Source: Bradyrhizobium sp. 200
GTDB taxonomy: Bacteria; Pseudomonadota; Alphaproteobacteria; Rhizobiales; Xanthobacteraceae
Direction of reading: 5' to 3'
Assembly: GCF_023100945.1 (NCBI RefSeq)
Contig: NZ_CP064689.1
Coordinates: 6,058,001 to 6,122,000 of the forward strand
DNA: 64,000 nucleotides
Shown here: one piece after another, positions 16,088 to 25,671 of the stretch
Layout of the letters: each line of letters begins with the position of its first letter
Position numbering within the stretch: the stretch's first letter is position 1
Notes under the pieces: generated by a model
Told to the model about the DNA's origin: nothing
Database searches by the model: none
Seen by the model: only the letters and a program-made list of their open reading frames with translations
Translations under genes and position numbers: made by a program

Positions 16088-17017
16088 ATGACCCCGACTG
16101 CAAAACGGCCCTATCGCGGGGTTTTCCCCGTCGCTCCGACCATCTTCGACGATCGTGGCGAGCTCGATCTCGCGGGTCAGCGCCGCTGTATCGATTTCAT
16201 GATCGATGCCGGCTCCAATGGCCTGTGCATTCTGGCCAATTTCTCCGAACAGTTCGTGCTGACCGATGCCGAGCGCGAGAAGGTGATGGTCGCGGTGCTG
16301 GAGCATGTCGCCGGCCGGGTGCCGGTGATCGTGACGACGACGCATTTCGGCTCGCGCATCTGCGCCGAGCGCAGCCGCCAGGCCCAGGACGCGGGCGCGG
16401 CGATGGTGATGATCATGCCACCCTATCACGGCGCCACGTTCCGGGTGCCCGAGAGAGGGATTTTCGACTTCTACCGTACCGTGTCCGATGCCATCGACAT
16501 CCCCATCATGATCCAGGATGCGCCGGTTGCCGGGACACCGCTTTCGGTCGATCTGCTGGCGCGCATGGCAAGGGAGATCCCCAACATCAGCTATTTCAAG
16601 ATCGAGGTGCCGATGGCGGCCGCGAAGCTGCGCGACCTCATCGCAGCCGGCGGCGGCAGCATCGAAGGGCCCTGGGACGGCGAGGAAGCCATCACGCTGA
16701 TGGCCGATCTCGATGCGGGTGCGACCGGCGCCATGACGGGTGGCGGCTACCCTGACGGCATCAGGCAGATCGTCGATCCGTATCTGGCGGGGCGCCGCGA
16801 GGAAGCGATGGCGGCCTATGCGCGCTGGCTGCCGCTGATCAATTACGAGAACCGCCAGTGCGGCCTGCAGGCTGCCAAGATCCTGATGAAGGAAGGCGGC
16901 GTGATCGGTTCGGATGCGGTCCGTCATCCGCTGCAGAAGGTTCACCCGGCGGCGCGCGCGGGCCTCGTTGAAATCGCCCGCCAGCTCGATCCCGTGGTGT
17001 TGCGCTGGGGGCGGTAA
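16088..17017 (+). CDS. Dihydrodipicolinate synthase-family (DapA-like) lyase/aldolase
   Basis: 309-residue TIM-barrel protein. The Schiff-base lysine is Lys171 in NISYFKIE. The tyrosine of the usual YNxP active-site motif is absent: MIQDAP stands at 141-146, putting Gln143 and Asp144 where Tyr-Asn would be. It is thus not a lysine-biosynthesis DapA but a variant lyase or dehydratase of the kind used on keto-deoxy sugar acids or other 2-oxo acids. It is divergent from the CoA-transferase gene. A GGxGGxYP segment (TGGGYPDG) is retained near residue 220. Confidence 0.85.
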   Translation: MTPTAKRPYRGVFPVAPTIFDDRGELDLAGQRRCIDFMIDAGSNGLCILANFSEQFVLTDAEREKVMVAVLEHVAGRVPVIVTTTHFGSRICAERSRQAQDAGAAMVMIMPPYHGATFRVPERGIFDFYRTVSDAIDIPIMIQDAPVAGTPLSVDLLARMAREIPNISYFKIEVPMAAAKLRDLIAAGGGSIEGPWDGEEAITLMADLDAGATGAMTGGGYPDGIRQIVDPYLAGRREEAMAAYARWLPLINYENRQCGLQAAKILMKEGGVIGSDAVRHPLQKVHPAARAGLVEIARQLDPVVLRWGR

Positions 17018-17047
17018 ACAGGGTTGCGCGCCAATCTACAGGACGCT

Positions 17048-17731
17048 CTATTCCGGAAACCCGACATCCGCGATCACGGGAAGATGGTCCGAATACGCGC
17101 ACGCCTTGCGATCGGTCCAGGCCGAGCGGATCGTCAAATCGCGCGAGGCGTAGATCCGATCGAGCCGCATCATCGGCAATCTCGCGGGAAACGTCCGCAG
17201 CCGCGTCCGGACCGGACAGATCCGCGCCAGCACCCCCCTCACCGACTTCACCCAGAACCAGTCATTGAAATCGCCGAGCACCAGCGTTCGCGTCGGCTGC
17301 ACCAGGTCGGCCAGGGCATGCGCCTGCGCGTGCCTTTCATGGATGCTCAGGCCGAGGTGGGTGGCAATGACCGTTACCTCGCCGTGATCCGACAAGATGC
17401 GCGCGGCAATGGCCCGGCGCGGCTCCCGTTCGAGGTACGAGACGTCGGAAATTTTCGGCAGTTCGGCAAACGGCCAGCGGCTGAGCAGCACCTGGCCGTA
17501 GTCGCCGTCCTCGGTGACGATCGATCTGGCATCGACGCTGTGATTGCCGACGGCCTTCGCCAGCAGGGCAAAGGGGTCATCGGTTCTTCCGCGCGAGTCG
17601 ACTTCCTGCAGCGCGACGACGTCAGGCGACCAGTGGCGGATGATGGAACAGACGCCGTCCAGGTCGAATTTCGGATTGAGGTGGAAGACGCCGTGAACGT
17701 TCCACGTCATGATGCGCATCGTGGATGTCAC
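17048..17731 (-). CDS. Endonuclease/exonuclease/phosphatase (EEP) family protein
   Basis: 227-residue EEP hydrolase with the metal and catalytic signatures WNVHG, ALQEVDSRG, GDFNDW and the C-terminal SDHLPV. Members cut phosphodiesters in DNA, inositol phosphates or sphingolipids. The GTG start at 17731 overlaps the stop of the phospholipase-D-like gene (GTGA), implying translational coupling; an ATG at 17719 is the alternative. The same PLD/VTT plus EEP pairing suggests a joint role in phosphodiester or lipid head-group turnover, but the substrate is not known. No signal peptide is seen. Confidence 0.87.
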   Translation of the reverse strand: MTSTMRIMTWNVHGVFHLNPKFDLDGVCSIIRHWSPDVVALQEVDSRGRTDDPFALLAKAVGNHSVDARSIVTEDGDYGQVLLSRWPFAELPKISDVSYLEREPRRAIAARILSDHGEVTVIATHLGLSIHERHAQAHALADLVQPTRTLVLGDFNDWFWVKSVRGVLARICPVRTRLRTFPARLPMMRLDRIYASRDLTIRSAWTDRKACAYSDHLPVIADVGFPE

Positions 17732-19914
17732 GTTCTTCGTCCCGCCATCCATGTCACCAGGAACTGCACGCCAAGGCAGAGCACGATCCAGGCGAGGACC
17801 GCCAGCGCGAGCAGCACCGCATTCGCCCACGAGGCGTTTCTGGCAAGATCCGCGATTTGCGCGCCGAGCGCGGCCATGACCGCGATGCCCGGCGCCATGC
17901 CCAGCACTGTGCCGAGCAGAAAATCGCGCAGGCTGAGCTTGCTGGCGCCCGCCACCATATTCACGATCGAGAACGGGGCAATCGGCACCATCCGGATCAT
18001 GGCGACCGCGACGACTCCCTTGCCGATGATGCGGCTCTGAACCCGCGCGGCCCGGCGCCCGAGCAGACGCTGCAACCGGGCCTGGCCCAGCACGCGGCCG
18101 ATTGAAAACAGCGTGAGTGCGCTGAGCAGCACGCCGGCGCCGGCGCTGAAGAAGCCCATCCACGGCCCCAGCGCCGCCGATGTCGCGGCGATCAGTACCA
18201 GCACCGGAAACACCACCAGCCCGCCGACGACGAAGGCGGCAATCGCAAGCAGCGGCGCGAATTGCGAGCGCGCGGGTTGCGAAATGACCGAGGAGACGAA
18301 GCCGACGTCAGTGAAATCGCGCAACGACGTGTATTGCCAGGCCAGCGCGAGGCCGGCGAGCGCCGCGGCCAGGCCGGATACCGCCAAGATGGTTCTTGCC
18401 GTCCACATGCGATTGGCGGCGCGATCGAGGTGAAGGGGTTCCCTCGGATCGGCGACGGGTTGCACGACGGTTGCCATGCTGCCGGCCGTTGCGGCGGGGT
18501 CGATCGGCAGCAACGATTTCGCGCCGCCCGCGTCCGGCAGGCGGTCGAGAAATCCGAATAGATCGGTTTCGTTGCTTGCGATGTCCCGTTCATCGACGCC
18601 GCAGAAATGCCCGATCAGTTGGCGGCGAAGCCGGGCGATATATCTGCGATGCGCGCCGGACGTCGCCTCGAAGGCGAGATCGCACTCGGTATCCGCGCCC
18701 ATCGAGCGATTATTGAGGTTGGCCGAACCTACCCGCAGGATGCGGTCGTCGACGATCATCACCTTGCTGTGGACCATGACCACGGCGGCCTCACCCTCGT
18801 CCCGCGTCGACGGATAGAGAAAGCGAACCCGGTCCATGACGCCTGCCGCCACGAACTGTTCGATGAAGCCGCCGCGGCCGCTCTGCATGGCCTGGGATTC
18901 GAACCAGGACGAATGCATCTTCGGCGTGACGATCAGAACACGAAGCTGTGGCACGTCCAGCAGCCGCTGCGCCAAGAGGCGCGCGATGTCGGTGGCGCTG
19001 GTGAACTGGTTCTCGATATAGATGAAGCGGTCGGCCGCATTGATGGACGCCTCGAACAGCCGCGCGACCTCGTTCACGCCGGCTTCGCTGGCGGTTGCGA
19101 TCTCGGTCCGGGCGATGCCTGTCGTCATTCCCCGCGATTGCACCGGCACCGAGGCCGGCCAGCGCTCGCCGGCGACTATCACAGTCTTTTCGACCGTGCA
19201 GCCGGCGGCCCGCCACCTGTTCTCCGCCAGTTCTGTCAGGCTGGTCGCCGCTTCGCCATCCACCATGCATTGCACGTCGTGAAACGGCGGATAGGGCTTG
19301 CCGTCGGGATCGGTGCGGAGCGGATGACGGGTTTCGTGAGCGCTGGTGTCCCAGCGCCTTATCGTGAGGTCGAGGCCGCCGACGAAGGCGAGCGCGCCGT
19401 CAATGACGACAATCTTCTGGTGCTGCGCCGAGCCCAAGGGAAGGCTGGAGTCGAAACAGAAGCGAAGCCGGTCCGACGACTTCTCGGTGAATTTGGCGGC
19501 TGAATTCCACTCCCGCTCCGCCGTATAGAGAGCCGGGAAATTCCAGATCAGGATGTTGATCCGCAGCTCGGGCTTCGCCGTCAGCAACGCCTTAAGAAAC
19601 GCACCGAGCTCTTGCGGATAACCATCATCGGCCTGCCCGGAAGGCCCGACAAAGCGGGTCTGGCTGTGGATGTCCCAACCGATGATGTATACTTGCTTCG
19701 TCGCGAGCAGCAGCGCTTCCCGCAAAGCGGCGAAATACGCGGCCGCGTCGTTGAGGATTGCCAGCCGCCCTGCCTTGCACCTTCTCCAGACGGTTTTGCC
19801 CGGGATGAGGATGGATGAGCTCTGCAGCAGGCGGCACCTCGACAAGACATGGCATGGGAGCGCGGGAATGCGAGCGCAGGCCCGCCCGTCACGGAACAAA
19901 CGTCTGGCAGGCAA
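17728..19914 (-). CDS. Phospholipase D-like / VTT (SNARE-associated) membrane fusion protein
   Basis: 728-residue fusion. The PLD half carries two HKD motifs, HQKIVVIDGALAFVGG and HSKVMIVDDRILRVGSANLN, which form one active site for phosphatidyl transfer or hydrolysis. The C-terminal about 220 residues have several membrane segments and the VTT/DedA-like signature region (GRVLGQARLQRLLGRRA, RMVPIAPFSIVNMVAG). It would place a PLD domain at the inner membrane. Only a TTG at 19914 (AGGA seven bases upstream) or a TTG at 19845 can start it; no ATG precedes the conserved ILIPGKTVWRR block. It is translationally coupled to the EEP gene. Confidence 0.87.
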   Translation of the reverse strand: MPARRLFRDGRACARIPALPCHVLSRCRLLQSSSILIPGKTVWRRCKAGRLAILNDAAAYFAALREALLLATKQVYIIGWDIHSQTRFVGPSGQADDGYPQELGAFLKALLTAKPELRINILIWNFPALYTAEREWNSAAKFTEKSSDRLRFCFDSSLPLGSAQHQKIVVIDGALAFVGGLDLTIRRWDTSAHETRHPLRTDPDGKPYPPFHDVQCMVDGEAATSLTELAENRWRAAGCTVEKTVIVAGERWPASVPVQSRGMTTGIARTEIATASEAGVNEVARLFEASINAADRFIYIENQFTSATDIARLLAQRLLDVPQLRVLIVTPKMHSSWFESQAMQSGRGGFIEQFVAAGVMDRVRFLYPSTRDEGEAAVVMVHSKVMIVDDRILRVGSANLNNRSMGADTECDLAFEATSGAHRRYIARLRRQLIGHFCGVDERDIASNETDLFGFLDRLPDAGGAKSLLPIDPAATAGSMATVVQPVADPREPLHLDRAANRMWTARTILAVSGLAAALAGLALAWQYTSLRDFTDVGFVSSVISQPARSQFAPLLAIAAFVVGGLVVFPVLVLIAATSAALGPWMGFFSAGAGVLLSALTLFSIGRVLGQARLQRLLGRRAARVQSRIIGKGVVAVAMIRMVPIAPFSIVNMVAGASKLSLRDFLLGTVLGMAPGIAVMAALGAQIADLARNASWANAVLLALAVLAWIVLCLGVQFLVTWMAGRRT

Positions 19915-19973
19915 GACCGTTCCTGCACGCGGGCTGTTTTGCGGTCCGGAATCTCTCGGGAAATCCTGTCAAA

Positions 19974-20249
19974 CTAGCGGCAGCCCTGGCTGGAAGAGCC
20001 TTCCCCGGCCACGGGTTCGATGTAGGTGCTGTGCAGCGAGGTTGCCGATCTGAAACCGTCGAACATGACGCGGAGGGTGCTGCGATAGCGGCCCGTGCCG
20101 ATGACGACCCCCTCCCTGCCGGCGAGATTTGGGCATCGCGCCGCCCCGAGTGCGGTCATCCTGATGCGGGTCCGTGGAGGCAGCCCAGGCCGTTCTTCGG
20201 GCGGCTCCTCAGGCGATCGCGACGAACCGAGAGCCATTGCCGGACTCAT
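19974..20249 (-). CDS. Small conserved-looking hypothetical protein (SH3-like tail)
   Basis: Up to 91 residues. The second half (MTALGAARCPNLAGREGVVI... to HSTYIEPV) has the feel of small KOW/SH3-like barrels (GREGVVIGTGRYRSTLRVMFDG) seen as orphan hypothetical proteins in Bradyrhizobium. The first 30 residues are proline- and glutamate-rich, and an internal ATG is a plausible true start. It lies in the gap between the PLD-like and the acetyltransferase genes on the same strand. The call rests on protein character only. Confidence 0.45.
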   Translation of the reverse strand: MSPAMALGSSRSPEEPPEERPGLPPRTRIRMTALGAARCPNLAGREGVVIGTGRYRSTLRVMFDGFRSATSLHSTYIEPVAGEGSSSQGCR

Positions 20250-20402
20250 CTATTCGGCCGACCGCCGGGGATTTCGGACGCAATGCTGTTCTGGCCGGGC
20301 GCACCTCCAGAACAGAAATGCCTGTCGCTTCTCTTCATCGTGGCCATCGTGCCCACTCCTTCCCCGCCATGTCCTTGGCAGGGCAATTCCGGCAAATCCG
20401 TC

Positions 20403-21983
20403 CTACGCCGAGACCGAGTGTTCGCCGGCGGCCGGCTGGTCCGGGAGGCCGCGCCAATCGCGCCACTTCCGGACCGACGGAGCGCTCGCCGGCTCGATCG
20501 CGGCCAACAGCGCGGCGTTGACTTCCGCCATCCGCCCAAGCTTGGCCATGCACTTGGCAACCGCGACGAAACCATCCGGCTGATCCGGTTGCAGCCGCAT
20601 GAATTCGAGGTACTGGCGCAACGCTTCCTCGTGCTGACCGAGACTTTCGCAGACCTGGCCCAGACACTGCCACGCCTTGGCGGCGTCTGGCCGAACCGTC
20701 GTCAGGGTCCGGAACAGCCGCTTAGCCGCGGCGAAGTCACCCCTCGCCGCCAGCAACTGGCCGAGCCGGTGCAATGCGTCGGCGTGCCTCGGCTGAATCT
20801 CCAGAATGCGCCGGTAGCCAGCTTCGGCGTCGGCCACCTGCCCCTTCCGGTGCAATTCAGTCGCCTGCCGCAGCACGTCGGGGATCCCGCGCGGGTCGAT
20901 CCTGCCGCCGAGATTCCTGCCGTTCCTGGCCTCCAGAACGGTGGGGCGGATCTTGCGCTCCGCGCAGCCGAATGAATATTTGTATGGCTCGTTGCCGCGC
21001 AGGAAGTCGTATTCGGAAAAGCCGTTCTCGATGGCGTGGCGAATGCTGAAGGCGTGCAGGATCACACCGGATGGCGGCCCGTCGAACGTCTCGTCACGTC
21101 CGGTCATGTAGAACGAGAACGTCCGCTTGCGCGGATCCACCAGCGTGGCCAGCGCCGCGACCGGCCGGTCGCCGTGCCAGAAAGTCGGCAGGTACAGCAT
21201 GCCGGATTGGAAACTGCGCGTCAGCATGATGCCGTTCGAGCGAACGAGCCCATCCATCCGATCCCCTTTGCGGGAGCGCCACCTTGCCTCCCAGAACCGC
21301 AGCAAGGTCCTGAGGTCGGCTGCGAACGTCTCGGGCGTGGCAACGGTGATGCGATATTCACCCGTTGTGTCGACCTGTTTGAGGAGACGCCGGATTTTCT
21401 GCCTCGTATTGGTGCTCAGCGATACCAGATAACCGTTCCAGTCATTCGGCAGCGTCACGTACGGGCAGAGGCTGAGGTCGATTCCATCGACCTTGCTGAC
21501 CATGTCGACTTCGGTGGAGCGAAAACCGGCTTTCGGAAAGCAGGCCAGCAGCAGCCGCACGCGCCGCTCCGACATCCGCAGATTATCGAGCTTAAAGCGC
21601 GCCCAGTTCATCTGCCTGATGCATCGGGCAAAGGCGGGAACGACCTTGTTCTCCGCCTCGGGCCTGCAAACGATGCCGGTGTAATCGCCGGAGCCCGCCA
21701 TCCTGATTTCATGGAACACATCGGAGTTCTTGATCGTGGTCTGCAGTCGCAACGGAAAGAACGCAACGTAGGGAGTATCCGCGGCCTCGTCGGCTTTTGC
21801 CGCCAGAATAAACCATGGCCCCGGGGTGTGGGACAGAAAGCCGTTTAGAAATTTCCACGACAGGAATATCTGCGCTTCGTCGTCCGCGTCGTAGACGGCG
21901 TTCCAGTTGTCCTCGAGCTCGGCCAGCAACGGCAGGGTTTCGATGATGTCGATATGCACAGCGGACGCCTTTCCAATGTTCAA
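20403..21983 (-). CDS. CelD/BcsL-like GNAT acetyltransferase fused to TPR repeats
   Basis: 526 residues. The first about 350 form a CelD-type (COG5653) acetyltransferase, with NTRQKIRRLLKQ, a WEARW block and SEYDFLRGNEPYKYSFG typical of the second half of the fold. The remaining 150 residues make about four TPR-like helix pairs (AEAGYRRILEIQPRHADALH; AKRLFRTLTTVRPDAAKAWQ; EEALRQYLEFMRLQPDQPDG). CelD-type enzymes act in exopolysaccharide or cellulose production. It lies 14 bases after the HlyD gene and so belongs to the type I secretion operon, which hints at modification of the exported product or of surface glycans. Confidence 0.85.
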   Translation of the reverse strand: MNIGKASAVHIDIIETLPLLAELEDNWNAVYDADDEAQIFLSWKFLNGFLSHTPGPWFILAAKADEAADTPYVAFFPLRLQTTIKNSDVFHEIRMAGSGDYTGIVCRPEAENKVVPAFARCIRQMNWARFKLDNLRMSERRVRLLLACFPKAGFRSTEVDMVSKVDGIDLSLCPYVTLPNDWNGYLVSLSTNTRQKIRRLLKQVDTTGEYRITVATPETFAADLRTLLRFWEARWRSRKGDRMDGLVRSNGIMLTRSFQSGMLYLPTFWHGDRPVAALATLVDPRKRTFSFYMTGRDETFDGPPSGVILHAFSIRHAIENGFSEYDFLRGNEPYKYSFGCAERKIRPTVLEARNGRNLGGRIDPRGIPDVLRQATELHRKGQVADAEAGYRRILEIQPRHADALHRLGQLLAARGDFAAAKRLFRTLTTVRPDAAKAWQCLGQVCESLGQHEEALRQYLEFMRLQPDQPDGFVAVAKCMAKLGRMAEVNAALLAAIEPASAPSVRKWRDWRGLPDQPAAGEHSVSA

Positions 21984-21997
21984 ATTGCTCGTTCTCG

Positions 21998-23362
21998 CTA
22001 GCGCTCCCGGAATGCGCGCATCATGCTGTCGTGAACCGGCCTGACGATGTACTGGAAGAACGTTCGTTCCGCCGTCTTGATATAGACCTCCGCCGGCATC
22101 CCGGGCGTCGGGTTGAAGCCCGGAATATTCCTGCTCTCCTCGCTATTGAGCTTGACGCGCACGATATAGATGTCGGTCGGCCCGACCTGCTGGGACTTCT
22201 TCTCGTCCGCGAGGGTGTCGGCCGACAGATAGACGACGTCGGCGGTGACCATCGGCGTGATGCGCTGGTTCAACGCCGTCAGCCGCACCATCGCCGTCTG
22301 TCCGTGCTTCACGCTGTCGATGTCCTGCGGCCGCAACCTCGCCTCGATGATCAGTTCGTCCTTCAGCGGCAGAAGCTCCATGATGTTCTTACCGGCTTCG
22401 ACCACGCCGCCCCGCGTATGATAGCGGAGCTTCACCACCACGCCGCTCACCGGCGCCGTGACGCGGACCCGATCGAGAATGCCCTTGGCGCTCAGCATCC
22501 GCTCGCGAACGTCAGCCAGTTCGCCGCGGACCTCGTGCATCTGCTCGACCGCGGTCTTGATCGCGGTCTTGCGCACGCCATTGATCTGCTCGACCGCGCG
22601 GGCGATACGCTCCTTGGCGTCGCCGATGTCGCCCATGATGCGGCCGACCTCGCCTTCCAGATTGGCCTTCGACCGCTGCAGCACCATCAGCTCCGGCTTG
22701 CGCACCAACCCGGCCTGCACCAGCTTGTCCTTGGTCACGATTTCCTCGTCGAGCAGGACGATCTGACGGTGGACGGCATCGAGCTGCACCCGAGATCCCC
22801 GGATTCGTTCCTCCAACGCGCTGATGCTCTCCTGGATGCTCTTGACGTCGCTGTTGAGGTTGTTGCGGCGCGCCGTGAACGCCATCTGCTGGCTGTCCAC
22901 GATTTCCCTCACCTCGGACGAACTGGCCAGCCAATGGACGACCTCGGGCGGCCACGTGACATCGTTTTCTTCCTTCATCTCGGCCTGCAGCCTTGCATCG
23001 ATGGCCGACAGGCGGATGCGCCGCAGGAACAGGCGCTGCAACTCCGCACGCGACGCGGTGTCGTCAAGCTCGAGCAATATTTGCCCGGCTTCCACCTTGT
23101 CGCCTTCGCGCACGTAGATTTCGCGGATCATTCCGCCTTCGAGATGCTGGATGATCTTGTTCTGTCCGGTAACGACGAACACGCCCGAGGCGACCACGGC
23201 GCCGGCGATCGGCGCCATGTTGCCCCAGACGCCGAAGCCCATCAGCACCACCGCCATGATCAGTGCACCGGCAACGGTTGGGAGCCTGGTCGATCGGGGT
23301 AGTGAATCGTACCAGGTGCCCTCTGCTTGCGCGGAGCGGTCCGCAATTTTCCTGTTGGCCAT
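21998..23362 (-). CDS. HlyD-family type I secretion membrane-fusion protein
   Basis: 454-residue periplasmic adaptor. One transmembrane helix (residues about 30-50, [14 protein letters not shown]) is followed by the half-lipoyl motif ([22 protein letters not shown]) and [16 protein letters not shown] DNA for the second strand. A long coiled-coil hairpin follows, then the return lipoyl part ([23 protein letters not shown] in pieces) and a beta-barrel end. The length and the IQHLEGG-I-EI motif place it with PrtE/HlyD-type adaptors of T1SS. It follows the ABC gene by 41 bases. An outer-membrane TolC partner is not encoded here. Confidence 0.93.
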   Translation of the reverse strand: MANRKIADRSAQAEGTWYDSLPRSTRLPTVAGALIMAVVLMGFGVWGNMAPIAGAVVASGVFVVTGQNKIIQHLEGGMIREIYVREGDKVEAGQILLELDDTASRAELQRLFLRRIRLSAIDARLQAEMKEENDVTWPPEVVHWLASSSEVREIVDSQQMAFTARRNNLNSDVKSIQESISALEERIRGSRVQLDAVHRQIVLLDEEIVTKDKLVQAGLVRKPELMVLQRSKANLEGEVGRIMGDIGDAKERIARAVEQINGVRKTAIKTAVEQMHEVRGELADVRERMLSAKGILDRVRVTAPVSGVVVKLRYHTRGGVVEAGKNIMELLPLKDELIIEARLRPQDIDSVKHGQTAMVRLTALNQRITPMVTADVVYLSADTLADEKKSQQVGPTDIYIVRVKLNSEESRNIPGFNPTPGMPAEVYIKTAERTFFQYIVRPVHDSMMRAFRER

Positions 23363-23403
23363 CGCGTAACCTCGTTGCTGTCAAACCCGGCCGGCGCTCT
23401 CGA

Positions 23404-25623
23404 TCAATTCAACGAAGGCGGATCGCCCGGCCCGGTCGGGATATTGTTCGGCTTGCGTCCGGTGATCATCGGAATGATCTCGTCACGGCTGCCGAAAGCC
23501 TGCACCGAGCCCTGATGCAGGATCATGATCTTGTCGACGCTCATCAGCAGCGCCGCGCGCTGGGTGATTGTCACCACGGTGATCTGCTTTTCCTTGGCGC
23601 GCAGCAGCGCCTTGGCGAGCGCCCGCTCGCCATTGGCGTCCAGATTCGAATTCGGCTCATCGAGCACGATCAGGCGCGGGTTGCCGTAGAATGCGCGCGC
23701 CAGCCCGATCCGCTGCCGCTGGCCGCCCGATAGCGGGCTGCCGTCCATGCCGACGATGGTCTCGTAGCCCTGGGCAAAGCTCGAAATCATCTCATGCACA
23801 TCGGCGGTCTCGGCGGCGTCGAACACATCCTCGTCGCGTGCGTCGTCACGCATGCGGCCGATATTGGCCTTGATGGATGCCGGGAACAGTTGCACATCCT
23901 GCGGCAGGTAGCCCACGCTCTCGCCGAACTGACGCGGATCCCAGTTGCGCAGGTCCATCATGTCGAGCCTGACGCTGCCGGCGGTCGGGATGATCGATCC
24001 GACCAGCATGCGCGCCAGCATGGTTTTTCCGGTGCCGGAGTCTCCGACGATGGCAAGCGATTCCCCGGGCTTCAATTGAAAGCTGATGCCGTTCAGGATC
24101 ACCTTCTTGTTCGGCGGCGGCACGTAGAGAATGCGCTCGACATTGAGATATCCGGCGGGACGCGGCAGGCGGAGCCGCTCCAGGTTGAGCGGCGAGTTCA
24201 AGAGCAGCGACCTGATGCGGGCATAGGCGGAGCGGGCCTGCACGAAGCTGCGCCAGCCCTCGATGGTGCCCTCCAGCGGCGCCAACGCGCGGCTCGCCAC
24301 GATCGAGGCCGCAATCACCATGCCGGCAGTGATCTGGCTTTCCAGCGCCAGCCATGCGCCCCAGCCGAGGATGGCGATCTGGGTGCACAGCCGCAGGAAC
24401 TTCGACAATCCCGTCATCAGGATGTTGCGATCCTGTCCGATCACCTGCGCCTTCAGCGACTCCACGGTTTCACGGCCCCATACCTGGACGCCTTCCGGAA
24501 TCATGCCCATCGCATTGATGACCTGGGCATTGCGGGCCATGGATTCCGCCGTCATGTTTGCCCTGGCGCCGTAATTGTTGGCCTGGTTGAACGGGATCGC
24601 GGTGACCCGCTGGTTCAGCAGCGCCACGATGACCAGCGCGACGCCCGAGCCCAGCACGATGAACCCGAGATGCGGATGGATCAGGAACACGACGGCGAAA
24701 TAGACCGGCGCAACCGGCGTATCGAACATCGTCAGCAATACCGGACCGGTAATGAACGCGCGCAGGTGCTGCAGATCGGCCAGCGTCTGGAATTCGCGGC
24801 TGGATCCACTCTGCGCGGATTTGGCAGCGGCGCTCAGCACGGGTCCGCCCAATTTGGCTTCGGTCTCGACCGCGACCCGCATCAGGATGATGCGGCGCAT
24901 CATGTCCATCAGCACATGCGCCGCGATCGCGATGACCACGATGATGGTCAGCATCACCAGCGTGTCCGTGCTGCGGCTGGTCAGCACGCGATCGGACATG
25001 TTGAACAGGTAGATCGGAATGGCGAGCACCAGCAGGTTGACCACAATCGAGAACAGCCCCACGGTCACCAGGTTGCGGCGGGCATTTGCCAGACCGCTGC
25101 CGAGCACGTCCCTGAATTCATTGTCGCTGGAACGCTTGTGCAGCGGCGGCTTACCACCGCCACCACCACCACCACCGCCTGCAGAGCCGCCCCCGTTCTT
25201 GTCACCTCCGGTGCGCAGCGGAGGAGCCGGCGTCGTCTGCTCGATCACAACGGTCGATCCCGGCGCCGGGGTCTTGGCCTCCGTTTTGGCTTCCGTCTTC
25301 GCTTCCGTCTTGGCTTCCGTTTTAACTTCAGCCTTGGCTTCAGTCTTGGCTTCAGCCTTGGCTTCAGTCTTGGGTTCCGTTTTGACTTCGGTCTTGGTCT
25401 TCTCGCGCAGGAATGGCTCGACCGATGCCGGCCCGGCAGCCCTGGCTACAGCCGGGCGATCCTGCCCCTCGGCAAATCCGACGTGCGGATCTTCTGCGCG
25501 CGACTGCGGCGGATCAAACCACGGCCGAAGCGGAATTATCTTGGCTGTGCTCGCCGTTGCTTCATCATGCTGACTCAGGCGACAACTCCCGGCGCTGCCT
25601 GGACGATCATCCCAACCCCACAT
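23404..25623 (-). CDS. Type I secretion ABC exporter (PrtD-like) with TEAK-repeat N-terminus
   Basis: 739-residue exporter. The N-terminal about 165 residues are unusual: acidic/basic repeats of the type TEAK/TEVK, then proline-rich and poly-glycine stretches. The transmembrane core follows. The ATPase has Walker A VGDSGTGKTMLAR, signature LSGGQRQRIGLARA, Walker B LIVLDEPNSNLD and an H-loop replaced by TITQRAALL (Gln in place of His, common in PrtD-type exporters). No C39 peptidase domain is present, so cargo is not expected to have a double-glycine leader. The ATG at 25623 has AGGAG nine bases upstream; an upstream TTG is rejected. The repeat proteins just upstream are the likely cargo. Confidence 0.92.
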   Translation of the reverse strand: MWGWDDRPGSAGSCRLSQHDEATASTAKIIPLRPWFDPPQSRAEDPHVGFAEGQDRPAVARAAGPASVEPFLREKTKTEVKTEPKTEAKAEAKTEAKAEVKTEAKTEAKTEAKTEAKTPAPGSTVVIEQTTPAPPLRTGGDKNGGGSAGGGGGGGGGKPPLHKRSSDNEFRDVLGSGLANARRNLVTVGLFSIVVNLLVLAIPIYLFNMSDRVLTSRSTDTLVMLTIIVVIAIAAHVLMDMMRRIILMRVAVETEAKLGGPVLSAAAKSAQSGSSREFQTLADLQHLRAFITGPVLLTMFDTPVAPVYFAVVFLIHPHLGFIVLGSGVALVIVALLNQRVTAIPFNQANNYGARANMTAESMARNAQVINAMGMIPEGVQVWGRETVESLKAQVIGQDRNILMTGLSKFLRLCTQIAILGWGAWLALESQITAGMVIAASIVASRALAPLEGTIEGWRSFVQARSAYARIRSLLLNSPLNLERLRLPRPAGYLNVERILYVPPPNKKVILNGISFQLKPGESLAIVGDSGTGKTMLARMLVGSIIPTAGSVRLDMMDLRNWDPRQFGESVGYLPQDVQLFPASIKANIGRMRDDARDEDVFDAAETADVHEMISSFAQGYETIVGMDGSPLSGGQRQRIGLARAFYGNPRLIVLDEPNSNLDANGERALAKALLRAKEKQITVVTITQRAALLMSVDKIMILHQGSVQAFGSRDEIIPMITGRKPNNIPTGPGDPPSLN
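25271..25403 (-). repeat. Tandem 12-base-type repeats encoding TEAK units in the ABC exporter
   Basis: About ten degenerate copies of GACNGAAGCCAAGACNGAAG on the coding strand give consecutive TEAK/TEVK tetrapeptides. Copy number in such tracts commonly varies between strains. It adds a long flexible charged arm before the membrane domain. Confidence 0.75.
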
Positions 25624-25671
25624 CTGCAAACTCTCCTGCAACTGCAATTAGCAAAACACTTGTCCTCGCTG

